Source of the DNA: a bacterium
Lineage (GTDB): Bacteria > Babelota > Babeliae > Babelales > Vermiphilaceae
Reading direction: 5' to 3'
Length of the DNA: 57,537 bases
Assembly: GCA_021818945.1 (NCBI GenBank)
Contig: JAKASV010000005.1
Location: 1 to 57,537 of the forward strand
Below, in pieces: positions 7,932 through 17,434 of this stretch. Numbering within the stretch: the stretch's first letter is position 1; the number at the start of each line of letters is the position of its first letter. The notes beneath the pieces were generated by a model that was not told the DNA's origin, ran no database searches, and saw only the letters and a list, made by a program, of their open reading frames with translations. A program made the translations under genes and the position numbers.

Positions 7932-10400
7932 ATGATCGATTCGGAACGTCAAGATGCAAAAATTATTAACTATGATCCCATGGTATCTGCCAAGGATACA
8001 TTAACAATCGTTGAAGAGCAGGGCCTACTGTTACCTCTTCTTCCTCTAAAAAATGTCGTCATGCTACCAAAAAGCATTCAACCAATTTTAGTCGGCCGCA
8101 AGGCGTCTATGAACGCTGTTGAATATGCTCTTGCGCATGACAAAACCATTTTTATTACTGCGCAAAAAGATGCTAACATCGAAGTTCCAACGGTATCAGA
8201 TGTCTACGAATATGGAACTCGATCGACAATTTTGCAGGTTATGCGCATGCCTAATGGCGCAATAAAAATTTTCGCAGAAGGACTAGCTCGATCAAAAATA
8301 CTCAAAGCCCAAGAGATGGAGAACTTTGTAGGGGTCATATGCGAAGACATTCCTACACCTGATCTTGAAATGACCGTACAACTGGAAGCGCTTTGGAGAC
8401 AATTGAAGGAACTCTATATTGCCTATAGTAAACTTAACGAAAAGGCTCCAATCGACATCATGTCTTTGGCACGCTCCCCTCAAGATATGGACTACATTGC
8501 AGATACAATAGCTGTCCATATTCAATTAAGCTTTGAGGAACGTCAAACCCTATTGGAAACAGCATCTCTTAATGAACGAATATTAAAATTATGTTCCTAC
8601 ATAAAAAAAGAAATTGAAATTCTGGAAACAGAACAACGTATTCGTGGCCGTATTCAAACGCAAGTCGAAAAAAATCAGCGAGAGTATTACCTCACTGAAC
8701 AAATGAAGGCTATACAAAAAGAACTCGGTCGTGATGATCAGGCTTTGGAAGTTTCGCAGTTGAGAGAAGCTATTGCCTCTATCCCATTATCAGATGAAGC
8801 GTTAGAAAAGGTTGAAAAGGAACTACGTCGACTAGAACAGATGCCACCTCTTTCAGCTGAGGCAGTTGTTAGTCGTAATTATGTTGACTGGATTATCTCA
8901 TTACCTTGGGGTAAACGCACCAAAGATACGATAAGTATCAAACAAGCAGAAAAGATACTTGACGAAAATCATGCAGGACTTAAGAAGGTAAAAGAGCGTA
9001 TTATCGAATTTTTAGCGGCGAAAAAATTTGCAAAACAGATAGTCCGATCGCCAATTATTTGTCTTGTAGGCCCTCCGGGAGTTGGTAAAACTTCTCTTGC
9101 TAAATCGATCGCCGATAGCTTGTTTCGGTCATTTGCACGTATTTCGTTAGGTGGGGTCAAAGATGAGGCTGAAATTCGCGGACATCGCCGCACCTATATT
9201 GGTGCATTACCTGGAAAGATCATTCAAGCGGTTAAAAAAGCAAAGACTATGAACCCGGTTGTTTTGCTTGATGAAATAGATAAAATGGCAAAGGATATTC
9301 AAGGAGACCCATCATCTGCCCTACTTGAAGTTCTTGACCCTGAACAAAACAGGACATTCACAGATCATTTTTTGGACATGGAATTTGATCTTTCAGATGT
9401 GATGTTTATTACGACTGCCAATACTATGGAGCGCATCCCTCATCCATTATTCGATCGAATGGAAATCATTCAACTATCGGGATACACAGAAGACGAGAAA
9501 TTAGACATAGCAAAAAAATTCCTCGTCCCCAAAAACCTTAAAGAATATGGCCTGACTGATAGTCAATTTATCATGCCTGACAACCAAATTCGCACTATTA
9601 TTTTACGTTATACGCAAGAGGCTGGTGTCCGACAATTAGAACGAATCATAACAAAGCTCATGCGAAAAACAATTCAAGAGCTTTTAAAAGATAAAAAAAC
9701 TAAGACTATTACCATAACAGATCAACATATTAAAGATTGGCTTGGATATCCAAAATTTAAAAAGACAAGTCTTAACGAACGTAAAGAACGAATAGGCATA
9801 GCCACGGGCCTTGCATGGACAGAATTTGGTGGAGACGTCCTTGAAATCGAAGCTACGGCAATCCCCGGTAAAGGTTCTTTAATGCTCACAGGACAACTTG
9901 GCGAAATCATGCAAGAATCTGCTCAAGCAGCCTTAAGTTACATCCGCGCACGTTCTCATGAACTTGGATTGAAAACCTCATTCTATTCGACAAAAGATAT
10001 ACATATTCATATTCCTGAAGGAGCAACTCCAAAAGATGGCCCTTCAGCTGGAATCACTATGTGTGTCGCCTTAATATCTGCGCTCACCAAAAACGGCACA
10101 AGACCTAACCTTGCCATGACCGGGGAAATAACACTACAAGGTCGAGTTCTTGCTATTGGCGGATTGAAAGAAAAATTATTAGCTGCTCGGCAGCATGAAA
10201 TTAAAGAGGTCATTGTACCTAAAGAGAATGAAGATGATGTGCGTGAAATAGAAAAGGAGAATGGACTGGATGGTATAAAAGTGATAATCGTTTCGACTAT
10301 GGATGAAGTACTGCAACATGCATTTTCAAACAAAATACTTCTATCAAAAACAGCAAAAGACTCAACAAAAAAAGCAAATCGTACATTCAAAAAACAATGA
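7932..10400 (+). CDS. lon: ATP-dependent Lon protease
   Basis: Lon is a cytosolic AAA+ protease that degrades misfolded and some regulatory proteins. The 822-residue protein has the LON N-terminal domain (from LPLLPLKNVVMLP), a coiled-coil linker, the AAA+ module with Walker A GPPGVGKTS near residue 379 and VLLDEIDKM, and the C-terminal protease domain with the catalytic serine in DGPSAGIT (about 703) and lysine in GGLKEKLLAA (about 746). All key residues are present and the length is normal. The ATG follows a weak GGGAT. The last 20 residues are lysine-rich. A small lipoprotein gene follows 33 bases later. Confidence 0.98.
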   Translation: MIDSERQDAKIINYDPMVSAKDTLTIVEEQGLLLPLLPLKNVVMLPKSIQPILVGRKASMNAVEYALAHDKTIFITAQKDANIEVPTVSDVYEYGTRSTILQVMRMPNGAIKIFAEGLARSKILKAQEMENFVGVICEDIPTPDLEMTVQLEALWRQLKELYIAYSKLNEKAPIDIMSLARSPQDMDYIADTIAVHIQLSFEERQTLLETASLNERILKLCSYIKKEIEILETEQRIRGRIQTQVEKNQREYYLTEQMKAIQKELGRDDQALEVSQLREAIASIPLSDEALEKVEKELRRLEQMPPLSAEAVVSRNYVDWIISLPWGKRTKDTISIKQAEKILDENHAGLKKVKERIIEFLAAKKFAKQIVRSPIICLVGPPGVGKTSLAKSIADSLFRSFARISLGGVKDEAEIRGHRRTYIGALPGKIIQAVKKAKTMNPVVLLDEIDKMAKDIQGDPSSALLEVLDPEQNRTFTDHFLDMEFDLSDVMFITTANTMERIPHPLFDRMEIIQLSGYTEDEKLDIAKKFLVPKNLKEYGLTDSQFIMPDNQIRTIILRYTQEAGVRQLERIITKLMRKTIQELLKDKKTKTITITDQHIKDWLGYPKFKKTSLNERKERIGIATGLAWTEFGGDVLEIEATAIPGKGSLMLTGQLGEIMQESAQAALSYIRARSHELGLKTSFYSTKDIHIHIPEGATPKDGPSAGITMCVALISALTKNGTRPNLAMTGEITLQGRVLAIGGLKEKLLAARQHEIKEVIVPKENEDDVREIEKENGLDGIKVIIVSTMDEVLQHAFSNKILLSKTAKDSTKKANRTFKKQ

Positions 10401-10433
10401 TAACATAAACCCTAAACTCACAAGGAGTTCACG

Positions 10434-10652
10434 ATGAAAAAGGTAATATATACAGCATTATGTATTACTTCCGTTCTTGCATTACCAGGCTGCTGGTGTT
10501 CAAAAGAAGAGCAAAAGCCTGTTGAAGCTGTAAAACAGGAAATTCCTGTTACAACTGAAGCTTCAAAGCCTGCTGAAGAAGCTGCTCCAGAAGCTGCCAA
10601 GCCAGCTGAAACTGCAGAACAAACCTCAGCAGAAACGATTCCTGCAAAATAA
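10434..10652 (+). CDS. small lipoprotein rich in Ala, Glu and Pro
   Basis: The 72-residue product has a lipoprotein signal: KK, a hydrophobic stretch, then LALPGC with the modified cysteine at residue 20. The mature part has no fold that I can see and consists of repeats of KPAE/APEAAKPAE type, as in small envelope spacer lipoproteins. A strong AAGGAG lies six bases before the ATG. It follows lon closely and is ended by a clear terminator at 10670-10698. I do not recognise a family, and the function is unknown. Confidence 0.8.
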   Translation: MKKVIYTALCITSVLALPGCWCSKEEQKPVEAVKQEIPVTTEASKPAEEAAPEAAKPAETAEQTSAETIPAK

Positions 10653-10669
10653 TAATACTGCCCTTTTAA

Positions 10670-10698
10670 AAAAGCCTCTCTTTGGAGGGGCTTTTTAT
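10670..10698 (+). terminator. rho-independent terminator
   Basis: AAAAGCCTCTC (10670-10680) pairs with GAGGGGCTTTT (10685-10695) over 11 bp with one U-G wobble, a TTTG loop and a TTTTT tail. It ends the lon/lipoprotein unit. The stem overlaps the stop codon of cmk on the other strand, where it also has a T-run, so it is probably bidirectional. Confidence 0.88.
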
Positions 10699-11378
10699 TG
10701 ATTGTGCCGAATCATTTGGTACAATATTTCGACCGTTTCTTCTAATGTGTACAGACCATTATCAATAATAATAGCTCCTTGAGGAATTTTTAAAGGAGCT
10801 ATTGAACGGGTCATATCCCGTTCATCACGAATTTTTAACTGTTTGGTAGCTTGCTCAATGCTCATCTTATTGCCACGACGTTGCTCGTCATTCATAAATC
10901 TCTGTGCTCGTAGTTCAAGAGGTGCCGTCAAATAAAACTTGAAGTCAGCATACGGAAATACGACACTTCCCGTATCACGCCCATCGATTACTAGGTCATG
11001 TTTTTTTCCAATATCACGTTGAACATCGAGCAAGATATGCCTGACTATTGCATGTGCACTCGCGAGCGACGATGCCTGATCGATCTGTGAACCAGTTTTT
11101 AAATAAGGAGTAATATTGGAGCCATCAAAACGTATTATAGGATTTCCTTGAGAGTCACAGTCATACTCTAGACGCTTTGTATCAAGAATCGTCTGTATAT
11201 CAGGTTCTGTTGGATCGCCTATAGTTTCGAGGCTATATCCTTTATCACGCATTAAAAGGTATGCCAGTGCTCGATATAAATAGCCAGAATTGAGATAAAA
11301 AAAGCCAAGTCTTTGTGCTAAAAGCTTAGCTGTGGTCGATTTACCACTTGCAGTAGGACCATCAATTGTAATAATCAT
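10695..11378 (-). CDS. cmk: cytidylate kinase
   Basis: This enzyme phosphorylates CMP and dCMP for nucleotide recycling. The 227-residue protein starts with ITIDGPTASGKSTTAKLLA (the P-loop) and has the LNSGYLYRALAYL segment, the VIDGRDTGSVVFP motif, the PLELRAQRF segment and the DERDMTRSIAPL lid motif. Length and motif order are those of bacterial CMP kinases. The ATG overlaps the recJ stop (ATGA), so the two are translationally coupled. Retention of a nucleotide kinase fits an organism that imports some nucleotides. Confidence 0.96.
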   Translation of the reverse strand: MIITIDGPTASGKSTTAKLLAQRLGFFYLNSGYLYRALAYLLMRDKGYSLETIGDPTEPDIQTILDTKRLEYDCDSQGNPIIRFDGSNITPYLKTGSQIDQASSLASAHAIVRHILLDVQRDIGKKHDLVIDGRDTGSVVFPYADFKFYLTAPLELRAQRFMNDEQRRGNKMSIEQATKQLKIRDERDMTRSIAPLKIPQGAIIIDNGLYTLEETVEILYQMIRHNQ

Positions 11379-13132
11379 GTATTTCCTATAGCAATATCAA
11401 TACCCTGTAATTCAATATTGACACGTCCATTCCAATGATTTTCCATCACATAGGCAGCACAATCAAATGGTTGATCTTTAATAGCTTCCAACACCTGAAA
11501 AAGATCTGGACGATTAAAAAAAATCATGGGTTTCACAACACCATCAGAAAAAATTTGGCATTTGACATGTTCATCTTTTAACAATAAGGGTTTTTGGACT
11601 TGAACCACCTGTTTGATATAAAACAGCGGCTGTTCATTTTGATTGCCAAAAGGCTCTAAATGGGCCAGGTCATCCATAAATTTGCGAGTCAATTCAGTCA
11701 GTTGTATTGATGCATCAAGTATAAGTTTTTGTTGTAAATCAAACGGAGTCAACTGCTCTTGTATACGCTGCTCAAGCCGTTCTTTTAATAACTCCAGCTT
11801 TTCTAGAGACAAACTCAAGCCAGCAGCTGCTCCATGGCCACCATAACTATCAAGAATATCAGCATTTGCTGCAAGCGCTTCAAACAAATTAAAGGCAGCA
11901 ATAGACCGCCCTGACCCTTTTGCTCGTCCATCGTTGCCAAGATGAAATAATAGAGCAGGCTTGCCATACATTGATACAAGACGCGATGCTACAAGACCAA
12001 TTACCCCTACAGGCCATGATTGATGAGCAGCCATAATAATATTTTCAGTCGATACATCAATTCTTTTTTCTAGAATGGCAGATTCAACATCATGTAAAAT
12101 TGAGCGTTCGACTTGCTTTCTCGATTCATTCATTTCAAATAATAACTGTCCAACTTCAACAACAAGATTTTTGTCAGAACCAATCAAAAAAGCGATAGCT
12201 TTGCGTGGATCGCTCAATCGTCCTAGGGCATTAAGCTGTGGTGCAATCGAAAAACCAATATCAAGCGCTGCCAAAGATTCTTTTGTATTATTAATATTTT
12301 GTTTTAATATCTGAATAGGAAAGCTATGACCTCGATTAATATGAGCCAAACCATAGCGCACCCAAAATCGATTTTCTTCTTTGAGTGGCACCACATCTGC
12401 AATAGTACCAATGGCTAATAATTCATATACTTTATCAGGCAAGGGCCGTTTCAAATCCTGAAATAACAATGACATTAGTTTGAATGCAACACCGACTCCT
12501 GCCAGCACTTTACAGGGATATGAACAATCAGGACGCATAGGATTAACAATTGCATATGCCTCAGGCAACGTTGCTAATGGACGATGATGATCAGTAATGA
12601 TTAAATCAACATTAAGCTTTTTAGCAACGCACGCCGGCTCAAAAGCGGTTATACCATTATCAACAGTTATGACCACTGCATAGCCATTATGTGCTGCTTT
12701 TTTTATCGCATCAACCGATAATCCATACCCATCAGTAACTCGATTAGGTAAATAAAAATTTATACGAGCACCAACTGATAAAAGACAATACATGACCAAT
12801 GCAGTCGCACTCATACCATCAACATCATAATCACCAAACACCAAAATCCTCTCACCCCGATCAATCGCCAATCGCAACCGATCTACGGCTTTTTGGGCAT
12901 CTTGCAGCATTGCTGGATGAGCAACGTCATGATCAAATGAAGCAAACAAATATGAATCGATGGCTCCTTTTGATGATAACCCGCGGCCAAACAGTGTTTG
13001 AATAATCGGAGTAGATATATTATAAAATGCAGCTAGTGCAAGGACATCAGAACTAGTTGTCTTAGGAAGCAACCAGAGATACTTTTTCCCTTGCATGACG
13101 GCGCCGGAATCTTGCTGTCGTCCCTTATTCAC
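11375..13132 (-). CDS. recJ: single-strand DNA-specific exonuclease RecJ
   Basis: RecJ digests single-stranded DNA 5' to 3' in recombination and mismatch repair. The 585-residue protein shows the DHH phosphoesterase motifs FGDYDVDGMSATA (about residue 98), ITDHHRP (about 178) and the GTIADVVPL segment, then the DHHA1 motif YGGHGAAAGLSL, then an OB-like C-terminal domain. The length is typical. The track start is GTG at 13132; an ATG at residue 13 (MQGKKYLW) is possible, and neither has a clear ribosome site. It is the first gene of the recJ-cmk pair. Confidence 0.95.
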   Translation of the reverse strand: MNKGRQQDSGAVMQGKKYLWLLPKTTSSDVLALAAFYNISTPIIQTLFGRGLSSKGAIDSYLFASFDHDVAHPAMLQDAQKAVDRLRLAIDRGERILVFGDYDVDGMSATALVMYCLLSVGARINFYLPNRVTDGYGLSVDAIKKAAHNGYAVVITVDNGITAFEPACVAKKLNVDLIITDHHRPLATLPEAYAIVNPMRPDCSYPCKVLAGVGVAFKLMSLLFQDLKRPLPDKVYELLAIGTIADVVPLKEENRFWVRYGLAHINRGHSFPIQILKQNINNTKESLAALDIGFSIAPQLNALGRLSDPRKAIAFLIGSDKNLVVEVGQLLFEMNESRKQVERSILHDVESAILEKRIDVSTENIIMAAHQSWPVGVIGLVASRLVSMYGKPALLFHLGNDGRAKGSGRSIAAFNLFEALAANADILDSYGGHGAAAGLSLSLEKLELLKERLEQRIQEQLTPFDLQQKLILDASIQLTELTRKFMDDLAHLEPFGNQNEQPLFYIKQVVQVQKPLLLKDEHVKCQIFSDGVVKPMIFFNRPDLFQVLEAIKDQPFDCAAYVMENHWNGRVNIELQGIDIAIGNT

Positions 13133-13241
13133 ACAAAATCCTTCATCGAAGATATTGTCTTGCTGTTTACAAAAAACTAACTTCTAGTATACGTTAATGA
13201 AAGCTATCATGGAAGATCTCAATACTACTTAAGGACCTAGT

Positions 13242-13844
13242 ATGCATATAAAAATACTAATATTTTTAAGTTTTTTTGCTCATCAAGCATGTTTTTCTAT
13301 CCCAAATTTTGAATTATACAATAGTCTGCCATGCACGATCTATTATGCCCTATGCAACAATGATGCACAGGATAAAGGCCAAGAACTCTTGCGACTAGGC
13401 CCCTATACGTATGTCCATAATCAAGTAGACCCTGACAAGCCAATACATCTTATTGTCGTTAAAGAGCTGCCAGAAACCGACCAACTCATTCCCCTATACG
13501 CTTTTGACCTCAGTAGATCAGAAAATATCTATATAAAGACATGTCAAACCAGGAATACTCATGTAAGGATTATCCCTCAAACAACGCTCCAAGATCACAA
13601 AACCCAAGGCCAGTTACCATTGAAAAACAATATCGACCACCATGATATTTGGCTAACAAAAGCAACCTACCAAAAACCTCCAATGTCCCAAGAATCTTCT
13701 GTATGCAACCCAACTAACCCGATCAAAGCTCATGAACCATTTGACTTGAACTCTACCCAGACTGTTTGCCCAACACTAGAATCTATGCAAAATTCTGCTC
13801 AGCCATCAGTGGATCAATCGATCAGTGAAACTGTTACCAGATAG
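13242..13844 (+). CDS. exported protein of unknown function, paralog of the next gene
   Basis: A typical signal peptide (MHIKILIFLSFFAHQACFS) is followed by about 100 residues that look like a small beta-rich domain beginning with NFELYNS, then a polar, proline-rich tail without visible structure. AAGGA stands six bases before the ATG. The start of the mature domain resembles that of the gene at 14202: NFEL-NS, then IYY, then ND, followed by a similar hydrophobic pattern. I recognise no known family. Confidence 0.75.
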   Translation: MHIKILIFLSFFAHQACFSIPNFELYNSLPCTIYYALCNNDAQDKGQELLRLGPYTYVHNQVDPDKPIHLIVVKELPETDQLIPLYAFDLSRSENIYIKTCQTRNTHVRIIPQTTLQDHKTQGQLPLKNNIDHHDIWLTKATYQKPPMSQESSVCNPTNPIKAHEPFDLNSTQTVCPTLESMQNSAQPSVDQSISETVTR

Positions 13845-14201
13845 TCAACAAGGCCCGGAATCAACTCTTAAGGACCCAACAGAACATGCCATCATGAATC
13901 CCACCCCAGACAACCCCAACTCATGACTCTCGCATAAATGAAAAAACAGGAGAACCTCACTTTTACATTTGCCACCAATAATATATTTCATTTTTAGTAT
14001 TTATATAAAAAATTTATTTGATATTTATCAAATTTAACATTATAATAATTCAATAATAGTTCTAAATAGCTATAAAATTATTTCTAAAATACTTGATTTT
14101 TTTCTTGATCCTATTAAGTAGATTCATGATTTAACTATACGTGATTAGACTATTGATTAGTATTGCTATATTACCCTTTTATCCTATTTGGAGGATCCTC
14201 T
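13845..14201. other. AT-rich intergenic region
   Basis: This stretch between the two paralogs is very AT-rich from about 13975 to 14150, with poly-T and poly-A runs. I see no ORF with a ribosome site, no tRNA and no clear terminator. It probably contains the promoter for the gene at 14202, but I cannot point to one convincing -35/-10 pair. The last bases hold the GGAGGA site of that gene (14190-14195). Confidence 0.4.
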
Positions 14202-14816
14202 ATGAAATTCCATGTTCTTTTGTCTCTTTCTCTATTGTGTAGTATTCCATTTATACATACCATGGACCGTTATAACCACGCTCGACTAAAACCCATTCAG
14301 GTTGGTTATAACTTCGAGTTGAGAAATTCAAACCTTGTTGCCGCTCCTATTTATTACCAATTCAAAAATGACCATGATACTACCACATCATGGATTCCTT
14401 TTACGAGCAAAGACAAGCCCTTATGTATAGGTGTAAAAACCCAATTGATTATTGCTCTTTCTGCTCATAAAGATGGCAAGAACCCTACAATCATAACCTT
14501 TTGTCCATGTCTCTCGACAGGACCACGCTCGCGTGGCCCACGCACCTGTTACATTCAAGCACATATAGCCCACCCTTCACAAAAAATGGTAGTAGGCACG
14601 CAAAATGTAAGTGCCTATGGTCGTATGACAGGACAGATCATGACTGCTCATTTCTTACCGCTCGATAGCAACATGAGCATGCAAGAATTAGCCCGATGTA
14701 TCAAAAGTGAATCATGTGCGACTGTTCAACAACAATCAACTTGCACTGAAACTTTTGCAAGCACCACGACATCAAACAGCGGATCTCAGCTACATAGAGA
14801 AAGTTATTATTATTGA
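14202..14816 (+). CDS. exported protein of unknown function, paralog of the previous gene
   Basis: The start at 14202 is set by a perfect GGAGGA six bases upstream; the open frame extends 13 codons further up, but those lack a site. A signal peptide (MKFHVLLSLSLLCSIPFIHT) is followed by a domain starting YNFELRNSNLVAAPIYY. It has several cysteines (ITFCPCLSTG, TCYIQ) and a Ser/Thr-rich tail. The start matches the neighbour at 13242. It is about 204 residues long. No family is recognised, and an extracytoplasmic role is inferred from the signal peptide only. Confidence 0.78.
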   Translation: MKFHVLLSLSLLCSIPFIHTMDRYNHARLKPIQVGYNFELRNSNLVAAPIYYQFKNDHDTTTSWIPFTSKDKPLCIGVKTQLIIALSAHKDGKNPTIITFCPCLSTGPRSRGPRTCYIQAHIAHPSQKMVVGTQNVSAYGRMTGQIMTAHFLPLDSNMSMQELARCIKSESCATVQQQSTCTETFASTTTSNSGSQLHRESYYY

Positions 14817-14847
14817 TTATTAAAATATAGATTCTATTAGGATTATT

Positions 14848-14886
14848 AAACAGGCAGTAAGGTAATCAATTTCTCTGCCTGTTTTT
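14848..14886 (+). terminator. rho-independent terminator
   Basis: AAACAGGCAG (14848-14857) pairs perfectly with CTGCCTGTTT (14875-14884) around a 17-base loop, followed by TT. It is placed 31 bases after the stop of the exported protein at 14202. Confidence 0.82.
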
Positions 14887-15084
14887 CAATCCGCAATATA
14901 AGTTACCAATTAAAGCCAGTTTCATAGTTTCAATCTATTAATAATTGGCTATAGGCTTTCCCTGCAAACATCGTAAGCTATCTCAAGTTCTCATTTTCTT
15001 GACTTTGCCTGTATTAATTCATGATCATTAATAACGATATAATTGTTTGCAAAACAAAATTTTAACAATAACTCTGTATTCTCA

Positions 15085-17412
15085 ATGATCTTTTTCAAAG
15101 AGAGGCGTCTCTTGATTAAATGGCAGCAAAATTTAATTTGGCTCATATTTTATGCTGGCGCTTTTCCATTATGTTCATTTGACTGGACATTGTACTTAAA
15201 AAACAATCCTGATCTAATGCAACAAGGTATTAATAATTGGTTGCAAGCATTTAACCATTATCTCAATCATGGGATTCATGATGGCCGGATATCAATACCG
15301 GAACAACCACCAACATCCAATTTTGATTGGCGATATTATGTAGAATGCAACAAACTGAATATTGATAATGAAACTGAAGCCTTTAAACACTATCAGCGTG
15401 AAGGGTTCCTACTGGGGCTACCCTATTGCAAACATTTTACTATTATTATTTTGCTGCATCTTTATAATCTTGATTTTATCGATGAATTTATAGACCAGAT
15501 TAATTATTTCATGCGAATCAATCAATTTAATAAATATTACATAAAAATCAATATTCCCATCGATAAAAATATCGATCTTTTTTTTAGCAAACCAGAAAAT
15601 ATTCAAAAACTGTCGAACGTGTTTTTTGTGCACGGAGATGAGAACTTTACCAATTCTATGACAGACCCCTTTCATTTAATCAACAGTGTAAACCATCAAA
15701 AACTAGAATATCTGGCTACTTATCTTGTGAAGGGACTGAATCTGAAATCCGACAAAATTCAAATACTTTTTTCACCTAATCGAGGAAGAGATATTGGAGG
15801 TTTTTTTCTTCTGTTGGATCAAGTCATAAAACAAGGAATTAATCATGATTATATCATAAAATTACATTCAAAAACACCTCGTAGAGAACTTCCACTATGG
15901 AGGAAATTGTTGACGTCATTTCTAAACATACATATAAACCCTCTATTAAGAGAGTACAATTGCATTTATTCAAATCGTTTATTGGATAATTTTTATGATG
16001 ACTGTGTCATACATCTTGGAACTCAAGCTTCAGACCAATTAATCAATTATGGTCATACAGCTAAGTTACTCGAGTACTTTAATAAGCCACCAAGAAACTT
16101 TCATTTTTGTGGCGGAACCATGTTTGTAGTTTCAAATGAGATGACTGAATTTTTCAGACATCATGATCTCATGGAATTATTCAATATGCTTAATAATGAG
16201 ACATCATTTGCAAATGCCTGTGATGGGCGCATTGAACATGCATTTGAAAGATTTTTTGGGTATTTAATAGATTATTTAGGCTTAAAAACCTATTGCCTTG
16301 ATTATCAAGAATTGCCCTATCCTGAGGATAATAAATTTACACATACATGTTTATTATCACTTAAGTATAAGTCTCAAGAATTTAAAAAAACTATTGCAGC
16401 CAATAATCTAAAAATTATGGCCCTCTACTCAACTCAATTTTATCTATCGAATGACGAAACTGGGAGTTCAATTGACGCGTGGAATGCTATTAAAAAATAT
16501 AAAGGTTTGATTAAACATCCTCACTTTGATATTGGTTATTATGACACGCTTGACTACGCAACACGTAAAAAGCAAGCGATTATGGCAAAAAAGTATGGAA
16601 TAAGTGCGTTTTGTTATGACCACTTTTGGTTTAATGGTCAAAGTATCATGTCAAAAGGGTTAGAAAAGATAGTAGAGGATGGTGAGCCTGATCTTCCATT
16701 TTCTTTATGTTGGGCAAATGATCCTTCAACTAACCCTTCCGAAGTCCTCAATAGGCAAAATAGAGTTTCAAATGTATCTGATAATCCTGCAGACTGGATA
16801 GAGCATTACCTATATTTGTCACAATTTTTTAAACATCCTCTTTATATTAAAGAAGATAATTGCCCTATACTGTATATTCAGAAGATGGTCAGCTTGAAAA
16901 TGCTCGATATGTGGCAGGAGATGGCCAAGAAAGATGGGTTTAATGGACTCAAGTTTATTCCCTTTTGCGTCTGCAACTTAATCAACGATACAAATATTAA
17001 AAAAGATAACTTGGATAATCAGGGCACATACATATCTGATAATAGTTGTATATTTCACCTTAATCTTTTAAAAAATCCTATAGATCAACTTTCACTTTAT
17101 AAAAAAATATTAGATTTAGAGCCTTTAGAGCCAGGGTGTTACCACTCGTGTTATGGCATTTTTTATGATTTTCATGATATCTGCACCTCAGAAAATAATT
17201 CTGAACGGCCTTTGATCAAGTTATCATATAAGGCTTTTGAATATTTTTTACAAAACACTATTGTTAAGTGTATACATGATGAACAGAGGGCTAATAACTA
17301 TATTATTCTCAACTCATGGAACAATTGGCTTAAACAATCTATGTTTGAACCAAATGATCATGACGGCTATGAATTACTAAAAATTATCAGAAAATATTTT
17401 GCAACTACTTAA
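15085..17412 (+). CDS. glycan protein with RgpF-like and WbsX-like domains
   Basis: This is a roughly 775-residue two-domain protein for surface polysaccharide. The N-terminus has two copies of a short motif (DWTLYLKNNPDL...AFNHYLNHGIHDGR and FDWRYYVECN...AFKHYQREG). Next is an RgpF/rhamnan-synthesis-like domain (FTIIILLHLYN, SPNRGRDIGGFF, IIKLHSKTPR). The second half is WbsX-like (GYYDTLDYATRKKQA, AKKYGISAFCYDHFWFNG, PFSLCWANDPS), a family often placed near GH99-type enzymes. I chose the ATG at 15085; the frame is open to a TTG at 15043 and neither has a good ribosome site. The gene looks more AT-rich than its neighbours, which suggests transfer. Exact chemistry is not predictable. Confidence 0.82.
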   Translation: MIFFKERRLLIKWQQNLIWLIFYAGAFPLCSFDWTLYLKNNPDLMQQGINNWLQAFNHYLNHGIHDGRISIPEQPPTSNFDWRYYVECNKLNIDNETEAFKHYQREGFLLGLPYCKHFTIIILLHLYNLDFIDEFIDQINYFMRINQFNKYYIKINIPIDKNIDLFFSKPENIQKLSNVFFVHGDENFTNSMTDPFHLINSVNHQKLEYLATYLVKGLNLKSDKIQILFSPNRGRDIGGFFLLLDQVIKQGINHDYIIKLHSKTPRRELPLWRKLLTSFLNIHINPLLREYNCIYSNRLLDNFYDDCVIHLGTQASDQLINYGHTAKLLEYFNKPPRNFHFCGGTMFVVSNEMTEFFRHHDLMELFNMLNNETSFANACDGRIEHAFERFFGYLIDYLGLKTYCLDYQELPYPEDNKFTHTCLLSLKYKSQEFKKTIAANNLKIMALYSTQFYLSNDETGSSIDAWNAIKKYKGLIKHPHFDIGYYDTLDYATRKKQAIMAKKYGISAFCYDHFWFNGQSIMSKGLEKIVEDGEPDLPFSLCWANDPSTNPSEVLNRQNRVSNVSDNPADWIEHYLYLSQFFKHPLYIKEDNCPILYIQKMVSLKMLDMWQEMAKKDGFNGLKFIPFCVCNLINDTNIKKDNLDNQGTYISDNSCIFHLNLLKNPIDQLSLYKKILDLEPLEPGCYHSCYGIFYDFHDICTSENNSERPLIKLSYKAFEYFLQNTIVKCIHDEQRANNYIILNSWNNWLKQSMFEPNDHDGYELLKIIRKYFATT

Positions 17413-17434
17413 AAATTTTAGTTCTACACGAACT

